Below are positions 9,044 to 18,879 of a stretch of DNA of 63,422 bases, piece by piece; position 1 is the first letter of the stretch, and every line of letters starts with the position of its first letter. The translations under genes were made by a program, and so were the position numbers. The DNA is from Bacteroidetes bacterium ADurb.Bin145 (GTDB taxonomy: Bacteria > Bacteroidota > Bacteroidia > Bacteroidales > VadinHA17): the NCBI GenBank assembly GCA_002070505.1, contig MWDJ01000016.1:1-63422 (forward strand). Direction: 5' to 3'. Below the pieces are notes generated by a model that worked only from the letters and a program-made list of their open reading frames with translations, had not been told where the DNA came from and did no database searches.

Positions 9044-10645
9044 ATGGCTCACGAAAAGCTATCTCCGCGACAAAAAATGATCGGTATGATGTACCTGGTG
9101 CTGACCGCCATGCTTGCACTCAACGTATCAAAGGAAGCTGTGAAAGCATTTATGCAGGTCGATAAGGGGCTTACTCTTACCGTGGATAACTATGTTAAAA
9201 AGAATAACCTGGTTTATGAAGCATTTGACAGAGCCGCTGCTGAAAATCCAACAAAAGCAGGACCATACAAAACAAAAGCATTTGCCGTAAAAGAACGTGC
9301 TGATGAACTTTATAATTTCATCCAGGACCTCAAAATTGAAATAATCAAAACTGCGGAAAGAGATGAGAATACTCCAGCTATTACCGGAACAACGATCGAC
9401 ATCACCCAGGTAAAGAGATTTGATGAAAACAATGTTCCGTCTGAGATCCTCGTCGGATCAAACGAAGCCGGAAAGGGCTATGCACTGAAAGCTGCTATAA
9501 ACGACTACCGTGAATTCCTTATTTCAACTCTCGAGGGAAAGAATCCTACTGCTGAAGAAGCACTTAGACAAACCCTCAATACCGATGATGCAAAAAATGA
9601 GGATGGTGAAATGGAACCCTGGGTTAACCTTATGTTCCAGACTATGCCTGTCGTTGGCGCTACTGCCTTATTGTCGAAAATTCAGGTTGACGTAAGAAAT
9701 GCTGAAACTGAAGTACTAAATTACCTTTACGGCCAGATCGATGCCTCATCCTTCAAATTCAACAAACTGAGTGCAATTGTTATACCTGACGCTAATTATG
9801 TAACGCTTGGATCAAATTATACTGCAAGGGTGTTCATCTCGGCTACCGATACGACCCAGCAGCCGATAATTACCGTAGGAGAACAGCAGTTGCCTCTTGA
9901 CGAAACCGGAAAAGGAATTTATTCCGTGCGTCCTTCCACAACAGGTGCAAAATCCTGGGGAGGTGTCATTTCTCTTAAAGCCCCTGACGGAACAACAAGA
10001 ACTTATCCTTTCAGCGCATCCTATGGTGTGGGAGAACCTAATGTCATCTGCTCTCCTACCGCCATGAATGTTATGTATTACGGAATACCCAATCCCCTTG
10101 ATGTCTCAGTACCCGGTGTCAGCCCTGACAAAATAAAGATCAGAGTGGTTAACGGCACTATAAGCACTGAAAGAGTTAAAAATTCGAAAGGTGAAAACTT
10201 CCGTGGAAGCTGGGCAGTAAGACCTTCAGCTGAAAGACAGAACGTCCAGGTCATAGTATCCTCTACAGATGCCAGCGGAAAAACAATATCATACGCTCCT
10301 TACGAATTCAGAGTTAAACCTGTTCCAAAACCTGAAGCAAGATTCGGTGGTAAAAATTCCGGAACAATATCAAGGAACCTTGCTGTTGCACAGCAGGGAG
10401 TCTTTGCCGTATTGCCCGATTTTGACTTCGACCTGCAATGGAGCGTAACAGGATTTACTGTGCTTTACTCCGACAGAATGGGCGACTTTGAGGAGAAAAG
10501 CTCAAGTAGTAATCTTACTGCCAGACAGAAAGAACTTCTCGGCAGATTAACAAAAGGTAAATACCTTACTATAAAAGATATAAAAGCTCTGGGACCCGAT
10601 AAAAAACCTGTCGACCTGAGTCCTATTATTTTGCAGATAGAGTAG
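9044..10645 (+). CDS. porM: T9SS motor shaft protein PorM/GldM
   Basis: A short cytoplasmic start ([12 protein letters not shown]) and a single membrane helix ([17 protein letters not shown]) lead into a long periplasmic part with an N-terminal helical domain and several beta-sandwich domains, the known make-up of the PorM/GldM dimer. It spans the periplasm and transmits rotation of the PorL/PorM motor to the PorK/PorN ring. At 533 aa it matches the family. The gap to porL is 38 nt and to porN 19 nt. Confidence 0.96.
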   Translation: MAHEKLSPRQKMIGMMYLVLTAMLALNVSKEAVKAFMQVDKGLTLTVDNYVKKNNLVYEAFDRAAAENPTKAGPYKTKAFAVKERADELYNFIQDLKIEIIKTAERDENTPAITGTTIDITQVKRFDENNVPSEILVGSNEAGKGYALKAAINDYREFLISTLEGKNPTAEEALRQTLNTDDAKNEDGEMEPWVNLMFQTMPVVGATALLSKIQVDVRNAETEVLNYLYGQIDASSFKFNKLSAIVIPDANYVTLGSNYTARVFISATDTTQQPIITVGEQQLPLDETGKGIYSVRPSTTGAKSWGGVISLKAPDGTTRTYPFSASYGVGEPNVICSPTAMNVMYYGIPNPLDVSVPGVSPDKIKIRVVNGTISTERVKNSKGENFRGSWAVRPSAERQNVQVIVSSTDASGKTISYAPYEFRVKPVPKPEARFGGKNSGTISRNLAVAQQGVFAVLPDFDFDLQWSVTGFTVLYSDRMGDFEEKSSSSNLTARQKELLGRLTKGKYLTIKDIKALGPDKKPVDLSPIILQIE

Positions 10646-10664
10646 TAATAAACATTTTATAACT

Positions 10665-11495
10665 ATGAACAAAAAAATTATTTTTGGATTTATCGTTCTG
10701 ATGTTTGGAAGCATAGCTCATGCTCAGGTGCAGTCGTTTGGCGATATTTACCAGAAATCAATTCCCGATGCTAAGAAAATCAATTATGCCTTTCTTAGAG
10801 AAGCTGACGTCATCTGGTCAAACAGATATTACCGGTTGATAGACCTGCGTGAAAAGATCAATCAGCCATTGTACTATCCTACACTCCCGACCCGTGATGG
10901 AAGAAGAAGCTTCATTAATATCCTGCTTGATGAAATTAAAGCCGGTAATATAAATGCTTATTCAGTCCTTGATATTAACGTGCCGACTACTTATCAGGAT
11001 ATAGAGACAAATATGGGCGCTACAACCAGGATCCAGCAGATCCAGATCAATGCAGCCGGCGACACAAGGGATTCTCTTATTACAGAACAGGCCAGACCAG
11101 AAGATGTTAAACAACTCCTTGTTTATGAAGAGTGGTACTTCGATAAGAAACTCTCAAAGATGGATGTCAGGATAATAGCAATATGTCCTTACTGGATGGG
11201 CAACGACCCTGAACTTCAGAGAGCTATGAGGAAACCTCTCTTCTGGGTTAAATTTGAAGAGATCCGGGATATCCTTGCAAAAAATGAAGCTCTTGTTTCA
11301 AATAACGATGCACAAAGGCTCTCATTTGATGATCTTTTCATGCAAAGAAGATTCGGAAGTATCATCTGGGGCGAATCAAATGTTTTCAACGACAGATCAG
11401 TCAACGAATATACCGTTGGCAAAGCTTCCCTCTTCGAAGCTGAACGACTGAAGACAGAACTGTTCAACCTGGAACACGACCTTTGGGAATATTAA
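10665..11495 (+). CDS. porN: T9SS ring protein PorN/GldN
   Basis: A cleavable signal peptide ([20 protein letters not shown]) precedes a periplasmic domain with the family features [20 protein letters not shown] and [18 protein letters not shown]. PorN/GldN assembles with PorK into the outer-membrane-associated ring contacted by PorM. At 276 aa it is of normal size. Last gene of the operon; a strong bidirectional terminator follows 25 nt after the stop codon. Confidence 0.95.
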   Translation: MNKKIIFGFIVLMFGSIAHAQVQSFGDIYQKSIPDAKKINYAFLREADVIWSNRYYRLIDLREKINQPLYYPTLPTRDGRRSFINILLDEIKAGNINAYSVLDINVPTTYQDIETNMGATTRIQQIQINAAGDTRDSLITEQARPEDVKQLLVYEEWYFDKKLSKMDVRIIAICPYWMGNDPELQRAMRKPLFWVKFEEIRDILAKNEALVSNNDAQRLSFDDLFMQRRFGSIIWGESNVFNDRSVNEYTVGKASLFEAERLKTELFNLEHDLWEY

Positions 11496-11520
11496 AATAT
11501 CTGTTCCTCAAGTAAATATG

Positions 11521-11550
11521 AAAAAAGGGTGCCCGAAAGCACCCTTTTTT
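11521..11550. terminator. Bidirectional intrinsic terminator between porN and manC
   Basis: A6-GGGTGC-CCGAAA-GCACCC-T6: a 6-bp GC-rich stem extended by A6/T6 pairing, with a U-run on either strand. It lies between the convergent porN and manC genes and can end both transcripts. Confidence 0.9.
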
Positions 11551-11570
11551 ATGGAATTGACTAAAAATGA

Positions 11571-12662
11571 CTAAAGGTATTTTTCACCTGTATCCTTCTT
11601 TACATCTTCAAGGTAGTTTTTAATATTCTGCTCTTCATCTTTCTTTACAATAAGCAATACATCATCCGACTCAACAACTACATAATTCTCCAGTCCCTGT
11701 ATTACAGCAACTTTCCCATCTGAAATATTTATAATGTTCCCTTTATTTTCATATGAAAATACATTACCGCTTATAATTGTGTTGCCATCCTTATCAGATT
11801 TGGAATGTTCATATAAGGAACTCCATGTCCCAAGATCTGACCAGCCTATATCAGTACACATGACATATACATTATCAGCTTTCTCCATTATGCCGTAGTC
11901 GATCGAGATACTCCGGCATTCTGCATACGTCCTGCGTATAAAAACTTCTTCATCCTCAGTCCCGATGCGGGCTTTCCCCTCATCAAATGCTGCATACATA
12001 TCAGGCAGATATTTTTCAAAAGCTGCCAGGATTGTTTTCAGGTTCCAGAAAAAGATCCCTGAATTCCAGTAAAAATCACCACTCTGAAGAAATTTCGTTG
12101 CAAGATTAATATCGGGTTTCTCAGTAAACGTTTTCACCCTGTGCAAATCGCTGTGATTCTCAACCTTTTTCTTAAGATCAGCCTGGATATAACCGTAACC
12201 TGTTTCCGGTCTGTCAGGTTTAATACCTAAAGTGAGAAGAGCATTATTAGAGCTTACAAAATCAATACTTTTACCTATGACCCTGGAGAATTCTTCCTCT
12301 TTTGTTATAAGGTGATCAGCCGGAGTAACAGTGATAACTGCTTCCGGATTTTCCTTCAATATCCTGAATGTTCCGTATGCAAGGCAGGGGGCGGTATTTC
12401 GTCTGACAGGCTCTGCAAGAACATTAGAAGGATTAATATCAAGTTGCTTTACAACCAGATCCTTATGATCATCATTTGTAACAATAAAAATATTCGAGGC
12501 AGGACAGATTGATCTGAATCGCCTGAATGTCTGTTGCAGAAGTGTTTCTCCTGTACCCAGAATATCCAGGAATTGCTTGGGAGTTTCGCGACGGCTAAGT
12601 GGCCAGAAGCGGCTTCCCACACCTCCTGCCATTATTATTACAAATCTGTTATCCATGATCAC
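11571..12662 (-). CDS. manC: Mannose-1-phosphate guanylyltransferase
   Basis: Makes GDP-mannose from mannose-1-phosphate and GTP for surface polysaccharide or glycoprotein sugars. The nucleotidyltransferase signature MAGGVGSRFWPLSR and the following TPKQFLDI are near the N-terminus, and TFTEKPD and FYWNSGIFFW occur further on. The 363 aa form has the pyrophosphorylase domain plus a short left-handed beta-helix tail, without the fused isomerase domain of longer ManC/AlgA enzymes. The frame can start at GTG 12662 or ATG 12656; the ATG seems more likely. Divergent from mlaE, single-gene unit. Confidence 0.92.
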   Translation of the reverse strand: MIMDNRFVIIMAGGVGSRFWPLSRRETPKQFLDILGTGETLLQQTFRRFRSICPASNIFIVTNDDHKDLVVKQLDINPSNVLAEPVRRNTAPCLAYGTFRILKENPEAVITVTPADHLITKEEEFSRVIGKSIDFVSSNNALLTLGIKPDRPETGYGYIQADLKKKVENHSDLHRVKTFTEKPDINLATKFLQSGDFYWNSGIFFWNLKTILAAFEKYLPDMYAAFDEGKARIGTEDEEVFIRRTYAECRSISIDYGIMEKADNVYVMCTDIGWSDLGTWSSLYEHSKSDKDGNTIISGNVFSYENKGNIINISDGKVAVIQGLENYVVVESDDVLLIVKKDEEQNIKNYLEDVKKDTGEKYL

Positions 12663-12775
12663 TGTAATTAAAAGTGAAATATCCCTGCAAATATATAATT
12701 ATGGTTACGGTTTTAAAACTCTCCTCCCTTAAATCGGTAAATATTTGTAATTTTAGGCTCAATTATTTTCCGTGT

Positions 12776-13519
12776 ATGATCAGGTTTCTTAGAGAAATGG
12801 GACGGTATTTTCTGATGCTTCAGAAGGTTTTTTCAAAACCTGAGAAACCGCACATTTATTATAAGCAAACAATGCATGAGCTGGTTTACCTGGGAGTGAA
12901 TTCAGTAGGTATCATTTCTATTATTTCATTCTTCATGGGAGCTGTCATCACACTTCAGACTGCTTATAACACTGAGAATCCTATTTATCCGACATACCTG
13001 ATTGGACTGGGTTGCCGTGACTCAATAATTCTGGAATTTTCATCAACTATCAGCGCTTTGATCCTTGCCGGCAAAGTAGGATCAAATATAGCATCAGAGA
13101 TCGGTACCATGAGAGTTACAGAACAAATAGATGCCCTCGAGATGATGGGGGTCAATTCTGCATCATATCTTGTCCTGCCGAAAATTATCGCTACACTTCT
13201 ATTCAATCCTATCCTGACACTTATCAGCATAACCGTTGGGATCATAGGAGGATGGATCGCCGGAACTGCAGCAGGAGTAATTACATCCGAAGATTTTGTT
13301 TACGGTATACAGTATGCATTCATACCTTATTATATTACGTATTCGTTAATCAAAACTCTGTTTTTTGCATTCATCATAACGAGTGTCTCTGCATTTCAGG
13401 GATATTATGTCGATGGAGGATCCCTGGAAGTAGGCCGGGCCAGTACGAAAGCTGTCGTCTACAGCAGTCTTATTATATTATTATTCAATGTAATCCTAAC
13501 TCAACTCCTGCTGTCATGA
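12776..13519 (+). CDS. mlaE: MlaE-type ABC transporter permease
   Basis: Integral inner-membrane permease of the MlaE/YrbE family, which moves phospholipids between the membranes with MlaF. The ATG at 12776 (MIRFLREMGRYFLML) was chosen because it gives the usual family N-terminus; the frame is open to 12674, but those codons look like promoter region. Family features include FFMGAVITLQTAYN, then GKVGSNIASEIGTMRVTEQI and the LEMMGVN motif, with five or six hydrophobic segments. Its stop overlaps the mlaF start (ATGA). The usual MlaD-like gene is not next to the pair here. Confidence 0.92.
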   Translation: MIRFLREMGRYFLMLQKVFSKPEKPHIYYKQTMHELVYLGVNSVGIISIISFFMGAVITLQTAYNTENPIYPTYLIGLGCRDSIILEFSSTISALILAGKVGSNIASEIGTMRVTEQIDALEMMGVNSASYLVLPKIIATLLFNPILTLISITVGIIGGWIAGTAAGVITSEDFVYGIQYAFIPYYITYSLIKTLFFAFIITSVSAFQGYYVDGGSLEVGRASTKAVVYSSLIILLFNVILTQLLLS

Positions 13520-14271
13520 TTAAAGTGAACAACCTAGATAAGGTTTTCGATGGCAGACTGGTGCTTGACAATATCTCTGTCACTTTTGAATCCGGAAAGA
13601 CAAATCTTATTATTGGGAGGAGCGGCTCAGGAAAAACTGTGCTTCTCAAGTCAATTGTCGGACTCCATGACCCTGACAGAGGTGAAGTCTGGTTTGAAGA
13701 TGTCCTTTTTAACAAGCTCGACTTTGAAGGCAAGAAAAAAATCCGGGCGGAAATGGGAATGCTGTTCCAGGGAAGCGCTCTTTTTGATTCTCTTACTGTT
13801 GAACAGAATGTGAGGTTCCCTCTTGATATGTTCACTGGCAAAACAATGGAAGAGAAGACCGACAGGGTCAATTTTTGTCTGAAAAGAGTGAATATTATCA
13901 ATGCCAATAAGCTGTTCCCTTCCGAACTGTCGGGAGGCATGAAGAAGAGAGTGGCTATTGCAAGGGCTATTTCATTAAATCCAAAATATCTTTTCTGCGA
14001 CGAACCTAATTCAGGACTAGACCCCCTGACTGCCATTCTTATAGATGAACTTATCAAAGAGCTCACCGAGGAATATTCAATGACAACAATTGTGAATACT
14101 CACGACATGAATTCTGTAATTGAGATCGGCGAAAAGATAGTATTCATTCATGAAGGTCTGAAATGCTGGGAAGGAACCAATAAAGAGATCCTTAATTCTG
14201 ACTGTGAAACCCTGAATGATTTTGTATTTGCCAATTCCCTGGCCAAGCAGCTTAAAGGGATTGCGAAGTGA
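13516..14271 (+). CDS. mlaF: MlaF-type ABC transporter ATP-binding protein
   Basis: ATPase partner of the MlaE permease, 251 aa. The start at 13516 overlaps the mlaE stop by 4 nt (ATGA), a coupling arrangement; the same frame is open further upstream only by chance. It has Walker A GRSGSGKT, Q-loop MLFQGSALFDSL, signature LSGGMKKRVAIARA, Walker B YLFCDEPNSGLDP and switch His in NTHDM. SGGMKKR and DEPNSGLDP are typical of the MlaF family. It ends 4 nt from the convergent small gene that follows. Confidence 0.93.
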   Translation: MIKVNNLDKVFDGRLVLDNISVTFESGKTNLIIGRSGSGKTVLLKSIVGLHDPDRGEVWFEDVLFNKLDFEGKKKIRAEMGMLFQGSALFDSLTVEQNVRFPLDMFTGKTMEEKTDRVNFCLKRVNIINANKLFPSELSGGMKKRVAIARAISLNPKYLFCDEPNSGLDPLTAILIDELIKELTEEYSMTTIVNTHDMNSVIEIGEKIVFIHEGLKCWEGTNKEILNSDCETLNDFVFANSLAKQLKGIAK

Positions 14272-14275
14272 CAAT

Positions 14276-14464
14276 TTATTTCACTTCCTCGTAATCAGTA
14301 TATTCACCAATATCTTTTGAAATCTTTTTCTTATCAGGTTTTCGACTGTTATCATTTTCGGGCTCCCTGTCACCGTCATTTTGAACGATCCTGTATCCGG
14401 TAAATGAACGGAAAAGCAATATGATTATCAGGATTATTAAAAAAACTCTGAGCAAATACACCAT
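14276..14464 (-). CDS. Small single-helix membrane protein (DUF4834-like)
   Basis: A 62-aa protein with an N-terminal membrane helix (VYLLRVFLIILIIILLF) and a charged tail rich in Lys, Asp and Glu. Length and layout match the small Bacteroidota DUF4834 proteins, but that assignment is tentative. The stretch AAGGAGGA ends 1 nt before the ATG, unusual for Bacteroidota, which rarely use Shine-Dalgarno sites. It lies just upstream of the DUF5723 barrel gene in mirror orientation to mlaF. No function known. Confidence 0.65.
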   Translation of the reverse strand: MVYLLRVFLIILIIILLFRSFTGYRIVQNDGDREPENDNSRKPDKKKISKDIGEYTDYEEVK

Positions 14465-14479
14465 TCCTCCTTATTTAGA

Positions 14480-15955
14480 TTACTGAATTTCAATCATCGG
14501 TTTATCAAGCTTCCGCGATATTGCCCTGTTGCCAAAGCACATATTCATCCCTAAGCGGATATGAGCTGTGCTCCATATTTCGGGTATGGGGATCTTCTTT
14601 GATTCATTATTAAGTACCTTCCCCCACGTAAGGGGAATCCTGTCAGCCATTGCATATATCTGGAACCATCCTGGACGGAAGGCAATACCGAAGCCTATAT
14701 TATCACGTCTGTAATTTGTTGCTGTATATGCCAGGCTTGTCGAAAAGAGATTCCTGATATTCAGGTTTGCCGAAAGGGTTAATGCTTCCTGGTACCTGCT
14801 GTCGATGAACCTTGTATATGACAACAAACCTAAGGAGAAGCTTTTAGCAAGGCTATAGTTTACTCCTGCCGAGATACCATAAGAAAGCTTTGTTGAAAAC
14901 GGCTGGCTTGTCTCGGTGAATGTCACTGAATTTATTAGTGAATCCATATAGGCAGTGATAATTTCATCAAAATCCGTAGAACCTTCATAAACATCCTGGA
15001 GGTTCTCTCCTGTAAATGTGAACTGGCTTACTCCTTTCACATTTGTGATATCCTTTTTCCAGTCCATAAATCCAATATCTGTCACGGCTGCCGATACAGA
15101 TAACCTGGGGGTTATGTCATAAACCGCTCCGATATCCACTCCAAATCCTTTGTTCCCTGTATTAAGTATCTCTTTTACTATACCTTTTACTGATTCAAAA
15201 CGGTCTTCATACACTGTAATATCCGATGGTTTATCCTCCTCATCCCACTCGATCTCTACCGGACCGCTTATATCCATCTGAATATCTGCGTTCCATGTCT
15301 GGGAATAGTCATTTTCTATAGTAGCATTAAACTCTTTTGTTTTTATTTTAGCTGAATAGATGCCCAGCAACATTTTCCCCTTTACACCAATCCTGAATTT
15401 GTCGGTTATGTTTTTGGAAAATCCCAGTCCAATTTCATTATATGCCATTATCCCTGCCTGTAATGAAGAGAGATCGTACGAGTTTCCTGCGAGAGACTCG
15501 TGCTCATAAAATGCCATACGGAACATATCTTTCGGAAAAAGGAAATTGCCGTCTACCTTTATATTATAGTCGGCAAACACATAAAGATCCTTCCCCGCTG
15601 AAAATCCCAGTCCAAATACCTGTACCAGAGCTTCCGGTCTCAGAAAATTATAATCACTTTTTTCGGACAGGAATCTGTCAACATCAAAATTCTCGTTGAT
15701 GATTGCAATTGAATCGATAGGTTCTCCTTCAAAGAAAATATCCTTGAAATTAAGAATGTTATTATTGATGTTCAGGTTGACCCCGGATATCACGGGAAGG
15801 CCAATATAAACTTTATTGGATGGTCGTAATGCAGGGTTGAGCAAGTGGTTCTGAGGCAGGTTCATATAATAAAGAACCTGGCTGTTTTGGGAAGCTGCGT
15901 TGACGAAAATTGCTGTTAGTGCGACAGTAATTAACAATTTAATCTTGCCATTCAT
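14480..15955 (-). CDS. DUF5723-type outer-membrane beta-barrel protein
   Basis: A signal peptide (cleavage near VNAASQ) is followed by NLPQNHLLNPALRPSNKVYIGLPVI, a start typical of DUF5723 proteins and distantly like the PorP family NPA motif. The rest consists of alternating amphipathic strands of a probable barrel (GLGFSAGKDLYVFADYNIKV, GVDIGAVYDITPRLSVSAAV). It ends with a strand-rich segment near ISRKLDKPMIEIQ. At 491 aa. It lies 7 nt downstream of the DUF3352-like gene and is probably co-transcribed. Role unknown, location outer membrane (inferred). Confidence 0.8.
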   Translation of the reverse strand: MNGKIKLLITVALTAIFVNAASQNSQVLYYMNLPQNHLLNPALRPSNKVYIGLPVISGVNLNINNNILNFKDIFFEGEPIDSIAIINENFDVDRFLSEKSDYNFLRPEALVQVFGLGFSAGKDLYVFADYNIKVDGNFLFPKDMFRMAFYEHESLAGNSYDLSSLQAGIMAYNEIGLGFSKNITDKFRIGVKGKMLLGIYSAKIKTKEFNATIENDYSQTWNADIQMDISGPVEIEWDEEDKPSDITVYEDRFESVKGIVKEILNTGNKGFGVDIGAVYDITPRLSVSAAVTDIGFMDWKKDITNVKGVSQFTFTGENLQDVYEGSTDFDEIITAYMDSLINSVTFTETSQPFSTKLSYGISAGVNYSLAKSFSLGLLSYTRFIDSRYQEALTLSANLNIRNLFSTSLAYTATNYRRDNIGFGIAFRPGWFQIYAMADRIPLTWGKVLNNESKKIPIPEIWSTAHIRLGMNMCFGNRAISRKLDKPMIEIQ

Positions 15956-15962
15956 ATACTAT

Positions 15963-18647
15963 TTATTTATCCTGGGTATCCAGCTTGTAATTATACATGA
16001 ATTTATCAGTTCCTCCGACAATCAGATGCCATTCATTCTTTTCATTTAGTCTTCCTATCGAGAACATTGAAGCTCCCCTTAAAGGAAATCCTTTCATTAT
16101 ATTTCCTTTGTCATCTATCAGGTATATCTGTCTCCTCTCTGTATCATAAACCCCTATCTTCCTGTCAGATGAACTAAATATAAAATTTATCGGTCCTCCG
16201 AGCTTACTGGAGCCGAATTTCCGGCTGAATACCTCTGATCTGTTATGATCATAAAGATATAATATACCGCTATCAATAAAAATATATTCACCAAAACCAT
16301 CTCCGTTTATATCAAAAAAATCGAACGAATGGTCAACAGAGAAGGTTTTTTTACTGAATTTCTTTACTGAGCCGTCGAAGTAGATATGCTGAACCGTACC
16401 GTCAGGGGCTGAGCATACTATTGAAGGTACAGTTCCCGGAGTAAGCCTTATTGATGATCCCCGGGCTTTTGTTACAGGCTCCTTAAGTGTTAGACGTGTA
16501 TTACCCTGCCGGTCAATAAAATAGAGGCTTGTCTCATCAGCTATTACAAGATAATCTTTCCCCGACACCCTGAACCAGCTTATCTCTGATACAACTGTGC
16601 CATTTGTCCTGAATGGTTTCCACCCCTTAACTATGCTGCCTGATTTATCATAGGCATATATCATTTTGTCCTGTCCTGCGATCAGCAGGCGGTAATTCCT
16701 GTTATTATCATAATCGAACAAAGCAAGTGAATTAGTGGCGGGGGAGCGGAGTTTTACAGGGTATCTTTCCACATAATTGCCATTCCGGTCAAGGAGATGG
16801 AGGTAATTTTCACCTGAGAACAAAAGCTGGTATTTTCCGTTCCTGAAGTAATCTATCATGAAAACAGAACTCGTTATTTTTTCCCGCAAAGGCACTTTCC
16901 AAAGGATCCTGCCCGCTGCATTTATAAGATATGCATTGTTTTTCAGATCCTGTATAAAGATCTCCCTTGCTCCGGTTATGTGGTTCGTAAAGAAGAAGGG
17001 TTTAATTGCTGCTATGCTGTCCAGCAGAGTTTCCCATTCAGTGGTAGATTCCTCCCTGGGTTCTTCCTTAAACATGACTGACAGGCTGTTATAGATCATA
17101 TTATTGCTCGGAGTGAACTGATAACCTGCAGCCTGTATCTTGCTTAAAGAGCTTTTATTTGACTTCATTAACCTGATAATATCCTCTGAGAGAAATCTGC
17201 TCAGATAATTTGTTATCTGAGAGGGGACACAATAGAAGAAATACCCGGAAACACTGGGCAATGTGCTTTCAAACTCCCTGTATATCAAATCATTTGCTAA
17301 TGTTTTCTTTAGCAGATTATCATAAAGGATTTTTGAAAGAGCCTTTGCTGAACTGCCCGTAATAAGATAATTATCATAAAAAGTAAAGAAGGAATCATCA
17401 AAATCTATTGAGAATCCAGGTGCAAGGACTTTTGCAAGACCTTTAAATGCAGTATGATAAACCGGAACATTTATCTGATCGTCGGGATGAAAAAAGCTGA
17501 TGTCAATCCTGTTTTCTTCCTGACCGAAATAATCCAGAAATATCTTTTCAGCATATACTCTGTTTGTAAGTTCATAGATTATCGATGAACCGGCTTCTGA
17601 CGAACCGTCTTTCAGATCAATGTAAGCCCTTGTGATCTCGTCACCGAGATATTCCCTTATTTTTTGAGCCAGTTCCACTGTTCCGGTACTGAGCTGCTGG
17701 TACTGGTTACTGTTATAGTCTCCAGGGAAAGGTACAACCGACTCAAAAAGCACTGTTGAGGAAGGCAGGATCTTATATGTTTCAAATGCTGAAGCAGCAC
17801 CTGAATTGTATTTATAGAGTACCTGGGTTGAATCAGTACTTTCAGTGTAACCGCTCAACACAAGTCCATTTTCATTGAAATAAATATCTGCAACAGCGTA
17901 TTCCGAAATATTATCAATACCTCTTGTAGAAAAGAAGTTTTCCATGAAGCCCTTTTTCAGAAGGGGTTTCAGGTTATCTGAAAGCAGGAATATTTTATCT
18001 TCGTTTTTGCCTGAAGCCTGCATTATCCTCGAAAACCCCGGGAGGCTTCTGATATCATCTGAGCCTGTTATGTGGCTGATTGAGGCTTTGATAAGACTTG
18101 AGGATGTCGTACTGACCAGCAATCCCGAATTAATTGTGATAAAAACAGTATCCTGCTGATTATCAATGATAAATGGGATTCCTAGAAGTTTATTTCCATT
18201 AATGTTAAGGTCATTCATTGTTCTGATACCCGATGACTGTAGTATTTCTTTCAGGTGTTTTAACCTGGTATTTGACAGGACTGCAATAGATAACAGAGGC
18301 TGGACTTTCCCTTCAGAAGAGATATGGAATGAAATCAAAGCTGAGTTTCCGTTCAGTATCTTCTGATAACCCGTCTTGTTGATCTGATCAGCCAGGAATT
18401 TTACTTTGGTATTGAACCTTTTAAAGTCCTTAACCTTGCCGATCTCTCCCATTATTCCGGTCCCCGACGTAACCGAGTTTATAAAACTCTGCAGATCGAT
18501 CGTTTCAATAATAAAACAGGCATCAGATTGAACAGCCTTATATGGATCGGTCAGAAAATTTTTCCTCCCCTGGTGCAGGAAATAGACCATTGTTGCCAGG
18601 CCTGCAACAAGAAGTATTACTAAAATAAAGGCAAACCGTTTTCCCAC
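15963..18647 (-). CDS. Membrane-anchored DUF3352-like protein with C-terminal propeller-like repeats
   Basis: 894 aa. An N-terminal membrane anchor (FAFILVILLVAGLATMVYFL) is followed by about 500 residues resembling DUF3352 proteins (VQSDACFIIETIDLQSFIN near residue 40). The last 300 residues contain repeated strand patterns such as GRILWKVPL, LLDRNGNYVERYP, YDKSGSIVKGW and FDINGDGFGEYIF, which look like WD/PQQ-type propeller blades with FG-GAP-like DxNxDG motifs. Probably periplasmic. Co-oriented with the DUF5723 barrel 7 nt downstream, so the two may work together. No enzymatic motif was seen and the function is unknown. Confidence 0.7.
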   Translation of the reverse strand: MGKRFAFILVILLVAGLATMVYFLHQGRKNFLTDPYKAVQSDACFIIETIDLQSFINSVTSGTGIMGEIGKVKDFKRFNTKVKFLADQINKTGYQKILNGNSALISFHISSEGKVQPLLSIAVLSNTRLKHLKEILQSSGIRTMNDLNINGNKLLGIPFIIDNQQDTVFITINSGLLVSTTSSSLIKASISHITGSDDIRSLPGFSRIMQASGKNEDKIFLLSDNLKPLLKKGFMENFFSTRGIDNISEYAVADIYFNENGLVLSGYTESTDSTQVLYKYNSGAASAFETYKILPSSTVLFESVVPFPGDYNSNQYQQLSTGTVELAQKIREYLGDEITRAYIDLKDGSSEAGSSIIYELTNRVYAEKIFLDYFGQEENRIDISFFHPDDQINVPVYHTAFKGLAKVLAPGFSIDFDDSFFTFYDNYLITGSSAKALSKILYDNLLKKTLANDLIYREFESTLPSVSGYFFYCVPSQITNYLSRFLSEDIIRLMKSNKSSLSKIQAAGYQFTPSNNMIYNSLSVMFKEEPREESTTEWETLLDSIAAIKPFFFTNHITGAREIFIQDLKNNAYLINAAGRILWKVPLREKITSSVFMIDYFRNGKYQLLFSGENYLHLLDRNGNYVERYPVKLRSPATNSLALFDYDNNRNYRLLIAGQDKMIYAYDKSGSIVKGWKPFRTNGTVVSEISWFRVSGKDYLVIADETSLYFIDRQGNTRLTLKEPVTKARGSSIRLTPGTVPSIVCSAPDGTVQHIYFDGSVKKFSKKTFSVDHSFDFFDINGDGFGEYIFIDSGILYLYDHNRSEVFSRKFGSSKLGGPINFIFSSSDRKIGVYDTERRQIYLIDDKGNIMKGFPLRGASMFSIGRLNEKNEWHLIVGGTDKFMYNYKLDTQDK

Positions 18648-18688
18648 CCAGTAAATAAGATTTGTCCGACTTCAAAAATAAGCAATAT

Positions 18689-18808
18689 ATGATTACCAAT
18701 TCAGTTCCTGACGGAATGGATATTAACCGGCGTTATCTTTTTATCATATTGATAGCCTGTGCTATAGCAGAAATCCTCTTTTTTGGCACGTTATTTGTTT
18801 TTAAATAG
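18689..18808 (+). CDS. Possible 39-aa single-helix membrane peptide
   Basis: An ATG-started frame begins MITNSVPDGMDINRRYLF and continues into a hydrophobic segment (IILIACAIAEILFFGTLFVF) before a final Lys and TAG. It lies alone on the plus strand between the DUF3352-like gene start and the convergent trpS end. The charge pattern (polar N-terminus with Arg-Arg, then one helix) is protein-like. No recognisable family and no promoter box was found, so this may be chance. Confidence 0.35.
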   Translation: MITNSVPDGMDINRRYLFIILIACAIAEILFFGTLFVFK

Positions 18809-18879
18809 TTACACAGGCAATCTCAATCATATACTTGATTCTTCAAGTTCAGCCAGGCCGCAAGCCTGGCTTTAATTTT

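Noticed and set aside
12674-12775. Longer N-terminus for the MlaE permease
   Set aside because: The extra 34 codons (Cys/Asn-rich, no homology) lie in the presumed promoter gap; ATG 12776 gives the family start.
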